Below are positions 46,472 to 55,530 of a stretch of 64,000 nucleotides of DNA, piece by piece. The translations under genes and the position numbers were made by a program. The stretch spans positions 62,001 to 126,000 of the forward strand of contig NZ_JBFHGL010000004.1 of NCBI RefSeq assembly GCF_041583195.1, in the 5' to 3' direction. The notes beneath the pieces were generated by a model. That model had not been told where the DNA came from. It saw nothing but the letters and a program-made list of their open reading frames with translations, and ran no database searches. The stretch comes from Sulfurimonas sp. Lineage in GTDB: Bacteria; Campylobacterota; Campylobacteria; Campylobacterales; Sulfurimonadaceae. The stretch's first letter is position 1. Every line of letters starts with the position of its first letter.

Positions 46472-47665
46472 CTATATCACTTCTACTGTAACTTCATCGA
46501 TACCGTTATATTTGTATCCACCGTGGTTCCATAGTACGTTTTTAGCTAATGGCTGCTCATTACCTAAGTTGTCAATAGCTTTAGCCATAATTTTTACTTT
46601 ACCGTATTTAGTTGGTTTAAAAGCAAATCTAAATGCTTGGTAAGCATAACGTCCAGCTTTTTTGATTAAAGCATCTTCCCAAGTTTCACCACCATCAGTA
46701 GAAACTTTAACAGTTTTAATACCGTGACCATCATCCCATGCCACACCACGAACAACTACGTGTGAGTTATGGTAGATTTTATCACCGTTTTCAGGATAAC
46801 CTATAACAGATTTTACATTCATGTTTGTAATAGGTTTAGTAGGTTTGAATTTGTTTTCTGGAGTTTCACTCTCAGTTTCATTATCAGGTACACGGTAAGC
46901 TACATCCATAAAGAATAAAGATTTATACTTATCAGTAACTGTAATGTTAGAGATCATTTTAACCCAACTGTCTGAATAGTATCCAGGAATAACTAAACGT
47001 AAAGGAAATCCGTTTAAGTATGGAAGATCTTCACCATTCATCTCATATGCTAAGATAACGTGATCATCTAGTTCATGAAGTTCCATTTCACGAACAAAGT
47101 TTGGAGTTTCATAGTAAGCTGCATTGTCTCTACCGTTAAAACCAATAAATTTTGCTTCTCTTTTTAGTCCTGCACGAGCTAAGATGTCTGAAAGTCTTAC
47201 ACCTTTCCATCTAGCACAACCCATAGCACCGCTACCCCACTGGATACCACCAGCGATCGGTTTGAATGCACTTCTTGAGTTACCACCACATTGTAGTACT
47301 GCATCAACTTCAACTTGTTCGAAGTTTGTTTTTAGATCATTTAAAGAGATATGTAACTCTTGATTAACTAGACCGTTAATGTGGATTGTATACTTATCCG
47401 GGTCAATATGTGTTGGAATATCCGGAAGGTGCCATCTAACAAAGAACTCATCATTTGGAGTTAAAGCTTGAGTAAATGTACTTCTAGGAGACTCTAAAAG
47501 AGGTGGTCTGTCAGAATAAGTAATAAGTGGTTTTTTTTCAGGAAAAGCCATTGTCGATACTTTTCTTGAATCAATAGGTTGTGTTGTAACACCAGCATTT
47601 AGAGATGTCCCCATTATCGCTGCTGAGGCTACAAGAGATGATTTGAAAAAATCTCTTCTATCCAT
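46472..47665 (-). CDS. sorA: Sulfite dehydrogenase molybdopterin subunit (SorA/SoxC family)
   Basis: This 397-residue periplasmic enzyme of the sulfite oxidase family oxidises sulfite to sulfate. It has a twin-arginine signal, DRRDFFKSSLVASAA. The molybdenum-ligating Cys is in VLQCGGNSRSAF (about residue 135). RWKGVRLSDILARAG, YLNGFPLRLVIPGYYSDSWVK and a C-terminal dimerisation domain (VVRGVAWDDGHGIKTVKVSTDGG-type sequence) are conserved. SoxC proteins share this fold but are usually next to soxD; pairing with a small monoheme cytochrome favours SorAB. No other sox genes are visible. Confidence 0.9.
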   Translation of the reverse strand: MDRRDFFKSSLVASAAIMGTSLNAGVTTQPIDSRKVSTMAFPEKKPLITYSDRPPLLESPRSTFTQALTPNDEFFVRWHLPDIPTHIDPDKYTIHINGLVNQELHISLNDLKTNFEQVEVDAVLQCGGNSRSAFKPIAGGIQWGSGAMGCARWKGVRLSDILARAGLKREAKFIGFNGRDNAAYYETPNFVREMELHELDDHVILAYEMNGEDLPYLNGFPLRLVIPGYYSDSWVKMISNITVTDKYKSLFFMDVAYRVPDNETESETPENKFKPTKPITNMNVKSVIGYPENGDKIYHNSHVVVRGVAWDDGHGIKTVKVSTDGGETWEDALIKKAGRYAYQAFRFAFKPTKYGKVKIMAKAIDNLGNEQPLAKNVLWNHGGYKYNGIDEVTVEVI

Positions 47666-47799
47666 GTGATAATCCTTGGTAATATTTAAATTGTTAGAAT
47701 ATTATCCAATTAAAATTAAAACTTATTAAAAATATAAGATTATTTTGATGTTAAAGAATATTTGTAATATTTATAAACACTTAGTTGATTATTTTTATG

Positions 47800-47827
47800 A
47801 CTATATGTTTTAAATTAAACATATAGT
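47800..47827 (-). terminator. Hairpin downstream of the OlsF-like gene
   Basis: An 11-bp perfect stem ACTATATGTTT / AAACATATAGT with a 6-base loop lies 7 bases past the stop at 47834. It is AT-rich and has no T-tract on the minus strand, so termination is uncertain. The 168-base gap otherwise holds the sorA upstream region. Confidence 0.4.
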
Positions 47828-47833
47828 TCAATT

Positions 47834-49552
47834 TTAACTCCTTTTGGTTATGTACCTTTTTCTTTGTGCATCTTTTATTTTAGATATATCTACAACAATA
47901 AAGCTGTCAACACATGAAGCAAAATCTTCATCTATATTATATGCACAAAATTTTATACCGCCTTCCTCACAAAGTTCAGCGTACTGTTTATATAAAACAG
48001 GAACTGAACAGTCGAAGTTTCTAAGAAGTTTTTTTACCGTTTTAAAATCCTCTTTATAGTTGTTAAATACAAGTTCTTTATCGAGTATGTTTAGCAAATC
48101 TTCATCTGTTTTAAAACTGTATGGAGACTTTGATCTTACAAGAGCATCTTGATCTGCAAAGTAATTGTCAAAAAAGTTAAATATTATATCTTTACACATT
48201 GGTGAATATGATGCACTTAAACTTACAGGACCAAACATATATTTTATTTGCGGATTTTTAGCAAGATAAGCGCCGATCCCGTACCAAAGGTAATCAAGTG
48301 CGCGAGTCCCCCAGTATTTAGGCTGGACGAAACTACGACCAAGCTCTATAGAATCGGGAAGCATTTTTTCAAACTTATTTGAGAAGTTAAAAAGTGTTGA
48401 GTTGTAAAGTCCTTCTATTCCGTGAGATTCAATAATCTCTTTACACTCACCTATACGGTAAGAACCTACTATTTCCAAATCGTTATCATCCCATAAAACA
48501 ATATGTTTGTAGTATTTATCATATTTGTCTAAGTCACGTCTTTGATTAGCACCTTCACCGACTTTTCTAAAAGCTACTTCACGAAGTCTGCCGATCTCTT
48601 TTAGTATTATAGACTCTTCGGTATTTGAATATAGATATATACTTTTACCATCATTCGTGCTACCAAGAAGTTCAGCTTCTTTGAGCTCTTTTTTTATTAG
48701 TTTTGTGCTCTCAGGATGAGCTATTGCTTTTTGAGTTTTAAATAACGGTCTGCCTTTTTTTAACTGATATACATGTTGTTTAAAAAGTTCTACAACACCA
48801 TTTGTTTCTAATGAAGGCGGATGTATATTTTCACTAGGAATCAACTCTCCTACATTTATATTTATATGTTTGTTTTGCTGTTTAAACATCTCATGCGATA
48901 AAAGTAGTGTAGATATTTTTTTGTTTAGCGTACTGACTGAATAAAATGTTTTAGAGTTTTTGGCTCCAACATAGATCGGTAGAATAGGGCTGTCAGTTTT
49001 AGTAGCAAACTTTAAAAAACCTTTTTGCCATTTTGTATCTCTAACACCTTTGGGCGTCATACGGCTTACTTCTCCAGCTGGAAATATAATAAGCGCACCG
49101 TCATTTTGCAAGTGCGAATATATCTTAGAGATAGACTCTTTTGTCTGTTTGTCTTTAAAGTTATTTATAGTAATAAGTAGAGACTCAATCGATTTAAACT
49201 GTGCTAAAAAGTCATTAGCGACTATTTTCACATCAGGTCTGATTTTACCGATTAGCTTTAAAAGAACAAAAGCATCAAGTGAACCTAGAGGGTGGTTTGA
49301 AATTATGACAACACGGCCTGTTGTAGGGATGTTTTCTAATTCTTTTTCAGATAATGAAAAACTGAAGTTGAAGTATTCTAAAACAGCCTCTACAAATTCA
49401 AACCCTTTTAGATGATCATGAACTTTTAGAAATTCATTTATAGTATTTTCATGTATTACTGTTTTTGCAAACTTTGAGAGTGAAGAATTTAGAAGTTTAT
49501 TGTTTTTAAGATTTGGGTATTTATCATGTATCTCTTTTTGTATATCTATCAT
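47834..49552 (-). CDS. Two-domain acyltransferase, OlsF-like (PlsC + GNAT)
   Basis: The protein has 572 residues. The N-terminal PlsC/LPLAT domain (about 55-260) has the catalytic SNHPLGSLDAF motif (HxxxxD) and FPAGEVSRM. The C-terminal part (about 300-510) is an OlsB-like GNAT acyltransferase (IGRLREVAFRKVGEG, LWDDNDLEIVGSYRIGEC, ELGRSFVQPKYWGTRALDYLW). This order matches OlsF, which makes ornithine lipid with an N-acyltransferase C-terminal domain and an O-acyltransferase N-terminal domain. The product has not been shown; another acyl-amino-acid lipid or hemolysin-like function is possible. AAGGAG precedes the ATG. Confidence 0.82.
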   Translation of the reverse strand: MIDIQKEIHDKYPNLKNNKLLNSSLSKFAKTVIHENTINEFLKVHDHLKGFEFVEAVLEYFNFSFSLSEKELENIPTTGRVVIISNHPLGSLDAFVLLKLIGKIRPDVKIVANDFLAQFKSIESLLITINNFKDKQTKESISKIYSHLQNDGALIIFPAGEVSRMTPKGVRDTKWQKGFLKFATKTDSPILPIYVGAKNSKTFYSVSTLNKKISTLLLSHEMFKQQNKHININVGELIPSENIHPPSLETNGVVELFKQHVYQLKKGRPLFKTQKAIAHPESTKLIKKELKEAELLGSTNDGKSIYLYSNTEESIILKEIGRLREVAFRKVGEGANQRRDLDKYDKYYKHIVLWDDNDLEIVGSYRIGECKEIIESHGIEGLYNSTLFNFSNKFEKMLPDSIELGRSFVQPKYWGTRALDYLWYGIGAYLAKNPQIKYMFGPVSLSASYSPMCKDIIFNFFDNYFADQDALVRSKSPYSFKTDEDLLNILDKELVFNNYKEDFKTVKKLLRNFDCSVPVLYKQYAELCEEGGIKFCAYNIDEDFASCVDSFIVVDISKIKDAQRKRYITKRS

Positions 49553-49573
49553 TATATCTCCTTGGTTTAAAGC

Positions 49574-51397
49574 TTATAAAAGTGAACAAACAGAGAAATG
49601 TTTATCACTCTGTTTTGCAACTTTTTTTTGGGTACTAAGTACATAATCAAGCAGGCTTTTGTCTCTATTTGTTGAGCTTTTATTTATTTCAACTATAGAT
49701 GCGCTAACAGTTAATAGATCAAATTTTTTTTCATTTCCGTCCCTATCTTTAGATGTGATGTATCCGTTTTCTTTATCACCGGGTGTATAAAACTCTTTTA
49801 CATCGTTTTTGTATTTGTGTATAAGATTTTCAATATGATGTATTTTCCAGCAACTGCTTTGGTTAAGACATTTCTGTCCATTATGAGTACACTCTGAGCT
49901 ATATGCTTTTGAACATGTAATATTGTTGTTTGATTTAACACCTACAAAAAAATCATCACCGCCTATATGTGCTTTAAAAAAAGTACTGTCCAAGTTTTTA
50001 CGAAGAATATCTGCAAATAGCTGGATCACTCTGTCTCCATTTCTAAAACCGTATACATCGTTAAAGGCCTTAAAGTTATCCAGATCAAAGTAGCACATCA
50101 GATATGTCTCTTCTGAAGATATTGCCTCGTCTATAAATTTTTCAATTAGAGAATTTCCAGGCAGTTTTGTAAGTGGATTTTGCTCTCTTGCATGCAATAT
50201 ATTTTGTTCGTTCATTATATTAATAATAGACCTTGCAGATAAAAAACCATAGTACTTTGAGTTTTTTGTAATTATGATCCCATCAGAATCTGCATCATTT
50301 GAGAAAAGCTCAATTATGGTGGAAGTATCAGAATTTATATCTGTACTTCCGCATGGTCTGAGAAGATTTTTAAGTTTTGATTTTTTAGAACCGTTATTAA
50401 GCAACAATGAACGTCCAAATGGGGAATAGAGAAAATCTTTTACTTCATCTTCGTGTAGTATTCCAACTGGTTCTTGGTTGTTATTTACAACAGGAACAAT
50501 AGTTATACCTTGATGCATTTTAAAATAATCGAAGACTTCACTCATACATGTGTTTATCTTGAGTGGGTCTACTTTTAGCAGGTTAGATTTTATATGATCT
50601 TTTACATGGTTTGAGCGTGAATTTTTTTTGACATATTTAGTTATATGTTTATAATTTTTAGATATTTCGTCTGTATCTAAAGTTGGATGCTGAATAAAAT
50701 AACCTTGAATAAGATGACAGCCTATATCTCTACAAGTTAAAAGCTCCTCTTTAGTTTCAATACCCTCAGCTACAACTTTTATGCCTAGTTGAATAGCAAG
50801 GTGTGTTATGCTTCTGACCATAAGTTTTTTCTTTACGTCTTTTTCTATATTAGTGAGAAAAAATCTGTCTATCTTTATTAGATCAGGAGTGCTGTCGTAA
50901 AGTAGTTTATAGCCTGAATACCCTACACCAAAATCATCAACTGCTATACAAAAGTTTTCATTTTTGTAGTGTGATAGGGTTCTTTGAAGATAATCATCCC
51001 CTAAAATTTCATGTCTCTCCGAGATTTCAAAACAAATATTTTCTTTTAAAATGTCGTATTTTTTTATAATCTCAGCAGTATTTCCCGACTCAAAGTTTTT
51101 CATAGTAAAGAGGCGGTTGTCAAGATTGTAAAAGAGTTTTAAATTTTTGTAGTCTTGTATTTGGGTGAATTTTTTTATAGCTTTTTCTCTTAGTGCTATG
51201 TCTAGGCTATAGAGTATGTTATCTGCAAAGGCATCATCAAAAAGACTAAAAATAGTAGTGTAGCCTATATCTTCATAGTTTCTAAGAAGGGCTTCTACTC
51301 CATGAATGTCGCCAGTGTTTATATTTAAAATAGGTTGGAAGGCAAAATCAAGTTTTTCAAGATTGTATTGCCACACTTTTGGTAGTAAACTTTTCAT
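49574..51397 (-). CDS. EAL-CBS-GGDDF cyclic-di-GMP protein with Cys-rich insertion
   Basis: The protein has 607 residues. The N-terminal EAL domain (about 15-245) keeps VEALLR, CFEISERHE, AVDDFGVGYSG, IKIDRFF and VAEGIET, so phosphodiesterase activity is plausible. Two CBS motifs (about 285-395) follow. The GGDEF domain (about 410-607) has CYFDLDNFKAFND and HIGGDDFFVGV; GGDDF is a conservative variant. Just after it, residues about 493-517 carry four Cys spaced C-x7-C-x6-C-x5-C, outside the normal fold. The gene lies 59 bases downstream of a response regulator gene. Confidence 0.9.
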   Translation of the reverse strand: MKSLLPKVWQYNLEKLDFAFQPILNINTGDIHGVEALLRNYEDIGYTTIFSLFDDAFADNILYSLDIALREKAIKKFTQIQDYKNLKLFYNLDNRLFTMKNFESGNTAEIIKKYDILKENICFEISERHEILGDDYLQRTLSHYKNENFCIAVDDFGVGYSGYKLLYDSTPDLIKIDRFFLTNIEKDVKKKLMVRSITHLAIQLGIKVVAEGIETKEELLTCRDIGCHLIQGYFIQHPTLDTDEISKNYKHITKYVKKNSRSNHVKDHIKSNLLKVDPLKINTCMSEVFDYFKMHQGITIVPVVNNNQEPVGILHEDEVKDFLYSPFGRSLLLNNGSKKSKLKNLLRPCGSTDINSDTSTIIELFSNDADSDGIIITKNSKYYGFLSARSIINIMNEQNILHAREQNPLTKLPGNSLIEKFIDEAISSEETYLMCYFDLDNFKAFNDVYGFRNGDRVIQLFADILRKNLDSTFFKAHIGGDDFFVGVKSNNNITCSKAYSSECTHNGQKCLNQSSCWKIHHIENLIHKYKNDVKEFYTPGDKENGYITSKDRDGNEKKFDLLTVSASIVEINKSSTNRDKSLLDYVLSTQKKVAKQSDKHFSVCSLL

Positions 51398-51456
51398 AGT
51401 TAGAATATTATATATGTCAGATTACAGATATGTTGCTAAATGGTTACAAAATGGAA

Positions 51457-52137
51457 TTAATTTAAAAGGTAACCGACACCGCGAATAGTTTTTATATAGT
51501 TTTTATTTTTGAAAGGATCTATTTTTTCTTTAAGACGCTTCATGGCTACTGTGACCGTTTTTTTGTTCATAGTTTTTTTGTCTTTCCAGATGTTATTTAT
51601 TAAAAAATCTCTGTCTAGCACTTTGCCTTTGTTTATAATAAGTATATGCATAAGAGTGATTTCAAGTTTTGTGAGGTTTATCTCATATTCACCGATTCTT
51701 GCTTTGTGCAGATTAAGATCGAGTTTTATGTCTTTATATACTAACTCTTTTTGAGTCTCTTTAGTGTTGATCTTGTAACGTTTTAGTACAGCTTTTATAC
51801 GCAGTTGAAGTTCATCAATGTTAAAAGGTTTAGTTATATAGTCATCACCGCCTTTTAAAAAACCTTCATTAATATCTTCTTGGTTATCTTTAGCACTTAA
51901 AAATATAACTGGGATGTTTATATTTTTACTTCTTAACATCTCTATATATGTAGATCCCTCAATATCAGGAAGATTTCTATCCATTATGATTAGATCAATA
52001 TCTTCTTCTTGAAGTACACGTCTTACATTTTTAGTGTTTAAACAGCCTATGACATCGTAACCGGCATTGCTTAAGTTATATTCTAATAATTCTAATATAT
52101 CGCTATCATCATCAACAATTAATATATTTTCTTGCAC
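51457..52137 (-). CDS. OmpR-family response regulator
   Basis: The protein has 226 residues and starts with GTG after AAGGA. The receiver has ILIVDDDSD, the phospho-accepting Asp in LIIMDRNLPDIEG (about residue 52) and the Lys in YITKPFN. The winged-helix domain ends KNYIKTIRGVGYLLN. No kinase gene adjoins it; the next gene encodes a c-di-GMP protein. Its cognate kinase may be elsewhere, and control of the c-di-GMP gene is possible. A single GTAACC half-site lies upstream (52199-52194), too little to call it the phosphate regulator. Confidence 0.92.
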   Translation of the reverse strand: MQENILIVDDDSDILELLEYNLSNAGYDVIGCLNTKNVRRVLQEEDIDLIIMDRNLPDIEGSTYIEMLRSKNINIPVIFLSAKDNQEDINEGFLKGGDDYITKPFNIDELQLRIKAVLKRYKINTKETQKELVYKDIKLDLNLHKARIGEYEINLTKLEITLMHILIINKGKVLDRDFLINNIWKDKKTMNKKTVTVAMKRLKEKIDPFKNKNYIKTIRGVGYLLN

Positions 52138-52244
52138 TTATTTTCCTTATTAAACTATTGAAGTTTATAACTTATTTATTTCACTTTGGTTACAAAACAT
52201 TTTGTCTAACTGTTTATCTAATACATAATAAATAGTATTTTGGA

Positions 52245-52250
52245 TAAAAT
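52245..52250 (+). promoter_or_regulatory. Candidate -10 box for ilvE
   Basis: TAAAAT lies 37 bases upstream of the ilvE ATG. The 149-base gap holds no other clear element. Confidence 0.3.
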
Positions 52251-52286
52251 AGCATCAATTTTAATATATAGATATATGGAGACTAA

Positions 52287-53207
52287 ATGGACGCTGCCAA
52301 ATATATTTGGATGAATGGTGAATTTGTAGCATGGGATGATGCTAAAGTACATGTTTTATCACATACTATCCACTACGGTAATGGTGTAATTGAAGGAACA
52401 AAAGCTTATAAAACTGAAAAAGGTTATGCGATCTTTCGTTTAAATGAGCATACTAAGAGACTTAAAGAATCTGCTAAGATGACGCTTATTGATATTCCTT
52501 ATTCAGTAGAAGAGATGAATCAAGCACAAATTGATTTAATTAGGAAAAATGAGTTTACAGGTGATAATGTTTATATCCGTCCTTTTGCTTTTCTAGGCTA
52601 TGGTGTTATGGGTGTATATCATAAAAATGCGCCTGTTGAGACTGTAATGAGTGCATGGGAATGGGGAGCATACTTAGGTGAAGAAGGACTAAAAAAAGGT
52701 ATTAAACTAAAAATTGCTTCTATGACTCGTCCTGCTAATACTTCAAATATGGGTAAGGCAAAAGCTACTGCAAACTATCTTAACTCTCAAATGGCTAAGT
52801 ATGAGGCAATTGACTGTGGTTATGATGAAGCACTTCTTTTAGATGACCAAGGTTATGTAGCTGAAGCAAGTGGTGCAAGTTTCTTTATGGTTGTTGATGG
52901 TGTTATTGTAACTCCACCTAGTGATAACGCACTTGTGTCTATAACTCAAAAAACTGTTATTGAGATAGCTCAAGATATGGGTTATAAAGTTGAGCGTAGA
53001 CGTATATCTCGTGAAGAAGCATATATTGCTGATGAAGCATTCTTAACAGGAACAGCTGCTGAGATTACGCCTGTTCGTATAGTAGATGCTAGAGAGATCG
53101 GTTGTGGAAGTCGTGGTGAAATCACTGAGAAACTTCAAAGCACTTACTTTGATATAGTGTTTGGTCGCAATAAAAAATATGAGCACTACCTAACGTATAT
53201 TGACTAA
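52287..53207 (+). CDS. ilvE: Branched-chain amino acid aminotransferase
   Basis: The 306-residue fold-type IV PLP enzyme transaminates Leu, Ile and Val with 2-oxoglutarate. MDAAKYIWMNGEFVAWDDAKVHVLSHTIHYG-type N-terminus (read in part) with HYGNGVIEGTKAY is typical. The PLP Lys is in MGKAKATANYLNS (about residue 156), and EASGASFFMV and LTGTAAEITPV form the cofactor pocket. Length matches IlvE. It leads a run of four or five closely spaced plus-strand genes, including hisIE, so it sits in a mixed amino-acid operon. Confidence 0.96.
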   Translation: MDAAKYIWMNGEFVAWDDAKVHVLSHTIHYGNGVIEGTKAYKTEKGYAIFRLNEHTKRLKESAKMTLIDIPYSVEEMNQAQIDLIRKNEFTGDNVYIRPFAFLGYGVMGVYHKNAPVETVMSAWEWGAYLGEEGLKKGIKLKIASMTRPANTSNMGKAKATANYLNSQMAKYEAIDCGYDEALLLDDQGYVAEASGASFFMVVDGVIVTPPSDNALVSITQKTVIEIAQDMGYKVERRRISREEAYIADEAFLTGTAAEITPVRIVDAREIGCGSRGEITEKLQSTYFDIVFGRNKKYEHYLTYID

Positions 53208-53218
53208 AGGAAAAAATT

Positions 53219-54328
53219 ATGAATGAGAATATAAAAATGGCTTCAGATATGAACGACTACTTTAATAAGAAAAAATCACAAGGCGGTGGTTTTGGCGGCG
53301 GAGGAAACTCTGGCGGAGGTGGTTCAGGAAAAGGTCCTGAGATGCCTAAGATGGATCTTAATTTCGGCGGTGGAAAAGCCGGTATGATCTATTTCTTAAT
53401 AGCAGTGGTTTTACTATTAGTTTTATCTAAACCTTTTGCAATTATTGAAGAGGGTGAGCGCGGTATTTTAAGTACTAACGGTAAGTACTCTAACGATGCT
53501 TTACTTCCTGGTCTACATTTTGTAATACCTGTTATTCAAAAAGTGTATGTAGTTGATACTCGTGTACGTATTATTAACTATGCTTCAAAAATTGAAGCAA
53601 GCGGGGGTAGCAGTGCAGGTATCAATGCAAAACCGGCAGTTACAGTTTTAGATAAACGCGGTCTTCCTGTTTCAATTGAGCTTACTGTTCAGTACAGACT
53701 TAATTCACAGTTTGCCGCTCAGACAATTTCAAACTGGGGATTTAGCTGGGAAGACAAGATTATCAATCCTGTTGTTCGTGACATAGTAAGAACTGTTGTT
53801 GGTAAGTATGATGCAGAATCTCTACCACAGCTTCGTAACCAAATAGCTGCAGAGATCGACAAGGGTATTCGCGACAACATTGAAAGTTTAAAAAATTCAC
53901 CAGCTGATCTTCAGTCTATTCAACTTCGCGAGATCATTTTGCCTCCTAAAGTAAAAGAGCAGATCGAGCGTGTACAAGTTGCAAAACAAGAAGTTCAACG
54001 TGCAGAACAAGAGGTTCAACGTGCAAAACAAGAAGCGCTAAAACGTGCAGCTGAAGCTGAGGGTATTGCTCAGAAAAAACGTATTGAAGCTCAAGGTAAA
54101 GCAGATGCAGTAACTATTGAAGCAAAAGCTCAAGCAAAAGCAAATAAAATTATTGCAGAATCTTTAACATCTAAACTTTTACAATTAGAGCAGATCCAAG
54201 TTCAAGGTAAGTTTAACGAAGCACTTCAAGTAAATAAAGATGCTAAAATTTTCTTAACTCCTGGTGGATCAACTCCAAATATCTGGGTTGATATGAAAAA
54301 TAAACAACAAAGAACTACGGCTCAATAA
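53219..54328 (+). CDS. SPFH/HflK-like membrane protein
   Basis: The protein has 369 residues. The first 45 residues are Gly/Ser/Lys-rich (GGGFGGGGNSGGGGSGKG), as in HflK. One membrane helix (about 55-75) is followed by the SPFH domain (ERGILSTNGKYSNDALLPGLHFVIPVIQKVYVVDTRV-like, read in part) and a long Ala/Gln/Glu-rich coiled coil (about 245-330). HflK with HflC controls FtsH; prohibitins share the fold. No hflC lies next to it, so a single homomeric prohibitin-like ring is likely. Its stop overlaps the hisIE start by one base. Confidence 0.85.
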   Translation: MNENIKMASDMNDYFNKKKSQGGGFGGGGNSGGGGSGKGPEMPKMDLNFGGGKAGMIYFLIAVVLLLVLSKPFAIIEEGERGILSTNGKYSNDALLPGLHFVIPVIQKVYVVDTRVRIINYASKIEASGGSSAGINAKPAVTVLDKRGLPVSIELTVQYRLNSQFAAQTISNWGFSWEDKIINPVVRDIVRTVVGKYDAESLPQLRNQIAAEIDKGIRDNIESLKNSPADLQSIQLREIILPPKVKEQIERVQVAKQEVQRAEQEVQRAKQEALKRAAEAEGIAQKKRIEAQGKADAVTIEAKAQAKANKIIAESLTSKLLQLEQIQVQGKFNEALQVNKDAKIFLTPGGSTPNIWVDMKNKQQRTTAQ

Positions 54329-55008
54329 TGCAAGAGATCTTAAACAGAGTTGATTGGGAGAAGCAAGAGCTTCTTCCTGTTATTGTTCAAGATGTTGAAT
54401 CAAATGAAGTTTTGATGATGGCATATATGGACAAAGAAGCGCTAGAACTCTCACTTAAAACAAAAACTGCTCACTATTTTTCACGTTCAAAACAGCGTAT
54501 TTGGAAAAAAGGTGAGAGCAGTGGACATATTCAAACAATTCATTCATTTAATATAGACTGCGATAACGATACTCTTCTTATAAAGGTAACTCAAGAGGGT
54601 GTAGCTTGTCATACGGGAAGAAAATCTTGTTTCTTTACAGAACTAGAATCCGGTGAAGCTACTAGTGAATCAGAAGTAAGCTCTGAAGCTATTTATGGAG
54701 TTATAGACACACTTTACCATACGATTCAAGAGCGTAAAAATGCAGATCCAAGTGAGTCTTGGACAGCAAAACTTTTAAGTAAAGGGGATAACACTATACT
54801 TAAAAAAGTAGTTGAAGAAGCAGGTGAGTTCTCTTTTGCTTATAAAGACAACGATGAGCCAGAGATGATCTACGAAGCTGCTGATCTGACTTACCATATG
54901 TTAGTTGCCTTAGCAGCTAAAAATATCTCTCCTGATCGTATAAAACAAGAACTGGCACGCAGATTTAACATGAGTGGAATAGCAGAAAAAAATTCGAGAA
55001 AAGACTAG
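54328..55008 (+). CDS. hisIE: Bifunctional phosphoribosyl-AMP cyclohydrolase / phosphoribosyl-ATP pyrophosphatase
   Basis: The 226-residue protein carries steps two and three of histidine synthesis. Residues 1-115 are HisI, with VLMMAYMDKEAL, HYFSRSKQRIWKKGESSG, the Asp cluster IDCDNDTLL and CHTGRKSCFF, which hold metal ligands. Residues 125-226 are HisE, with WTAKLLSKGDNTILKKVVEEAGEFSFA and the EE...D ligands. Fusion is common in Campylobacterota. The start overlaps the SPFH gene by one base. Confidence 0.96.
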   Translation: MQEILNRVDWEKQELLPVIVQDVESNEVLMMAYMDKEALELSLKTKTAHYFSRSKQRIWKKGESSGHIQTIHSFNIDCDNDTLLIKVTQEGVACHTGRKSCFFTELESGEATSESEVSSEAIYGVIDTLYHTIQERKNADPSESWTAKLLSKGDNTILKKVVEEAGEFSFAYKDNDEPEMIYEAADLTYHMLVALAAKNISPDRIKQELARRFNMSGIAEKNSRKD

Positions 55009-55017
55009 AGCTTTAGA

Positions 55018-55530
55018 ATGAGAAAAAACATAGATGCAATTATAGATAATTTGATTGTTCAAGATTACATATTATTTGCAAGTGTGTTTATTCTTTTCAT
55101 AGTTTTAATGATCTTGGGGGTTATACTAAGAGCGAAAAAAAATGTATCTAGACTTATAGTCTCAATCGCTTTTTTGATCCTTTTATTGGGGCCGACACTT
55201 GGTTATATAGAGATGCACAAGTTTTTATTTAAAAATCATGTAGAACTCCTCAGAGAACAAAAACTTGAATTTACAAAAGCCATAGTAGTAGAAGGTAAGA
55301 TTACAAATGGTTCAGAAGTTGATTTTTATGCTTGTAAAATAATAGCTACAGCCTATAGAAAAACACCAAATGAATATAAAAATTACATATTAAGATTAAA
55401 ACCAATACAAATATCGTCGATTGTTATACAAGATATTCAAAAAAATCAGACAAAAGAGTTCAAAATGTTTATAGAACCGTTTAGCTATTCAAATGAATAC
55501 GAAGTTGGGCTGGAAGCGAGCTGCAAATAA
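55018..55530 (+). CDS. DUF2393-family membrane protein (first of a pair)
   Basis: The protein has 170 residues. Two membrane helices (about 18-38 and 46-65) are followed by a periplasmic domain of about 100 residues with KLEFTKAIVVEGKITNGSEVDFYAC. This pattern fits DUF2393, a family of unknown function that occurs as tandem pairs in Campylobacterota. The gene starts 9 bases after hisIE and its stop overlaps the next start by one base. Confidence 0.75.
   Translation: MRKNIDAIIDNLIVQDYILFASVFILFIVLMILGVILRAKKNVSRLIVSIAFLILLLGPTLGYIEMHKFLFKNHVELLREQKLEFTKAIVVEGKITNGSEVDFYACKIIATAYRKTPNEYKNYILRLKPIQISSIVIQDIQKNQTKEFKMFIEPFSYSNEYEVGLEASCK

Noticed and set aside
46472-47665. SoxC assignment
   Set aside because: There is no soxD-type diheme cytochrome; the partner is a small monoheme protein, which fits SorB.
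51430-51480. GGTTAC and GGTAACC near the end of the response regulator gene as Pho boxes
   Set aside because: They fall in or at the coding end, are not 11 bases apart and have no -10 box at the right distance.
52190-52215. Pho box upstream of the regulator at 51457-52137
   Set aside because: Only one GTAACC is present on the right strand, with no second hexamer 11 bases away.
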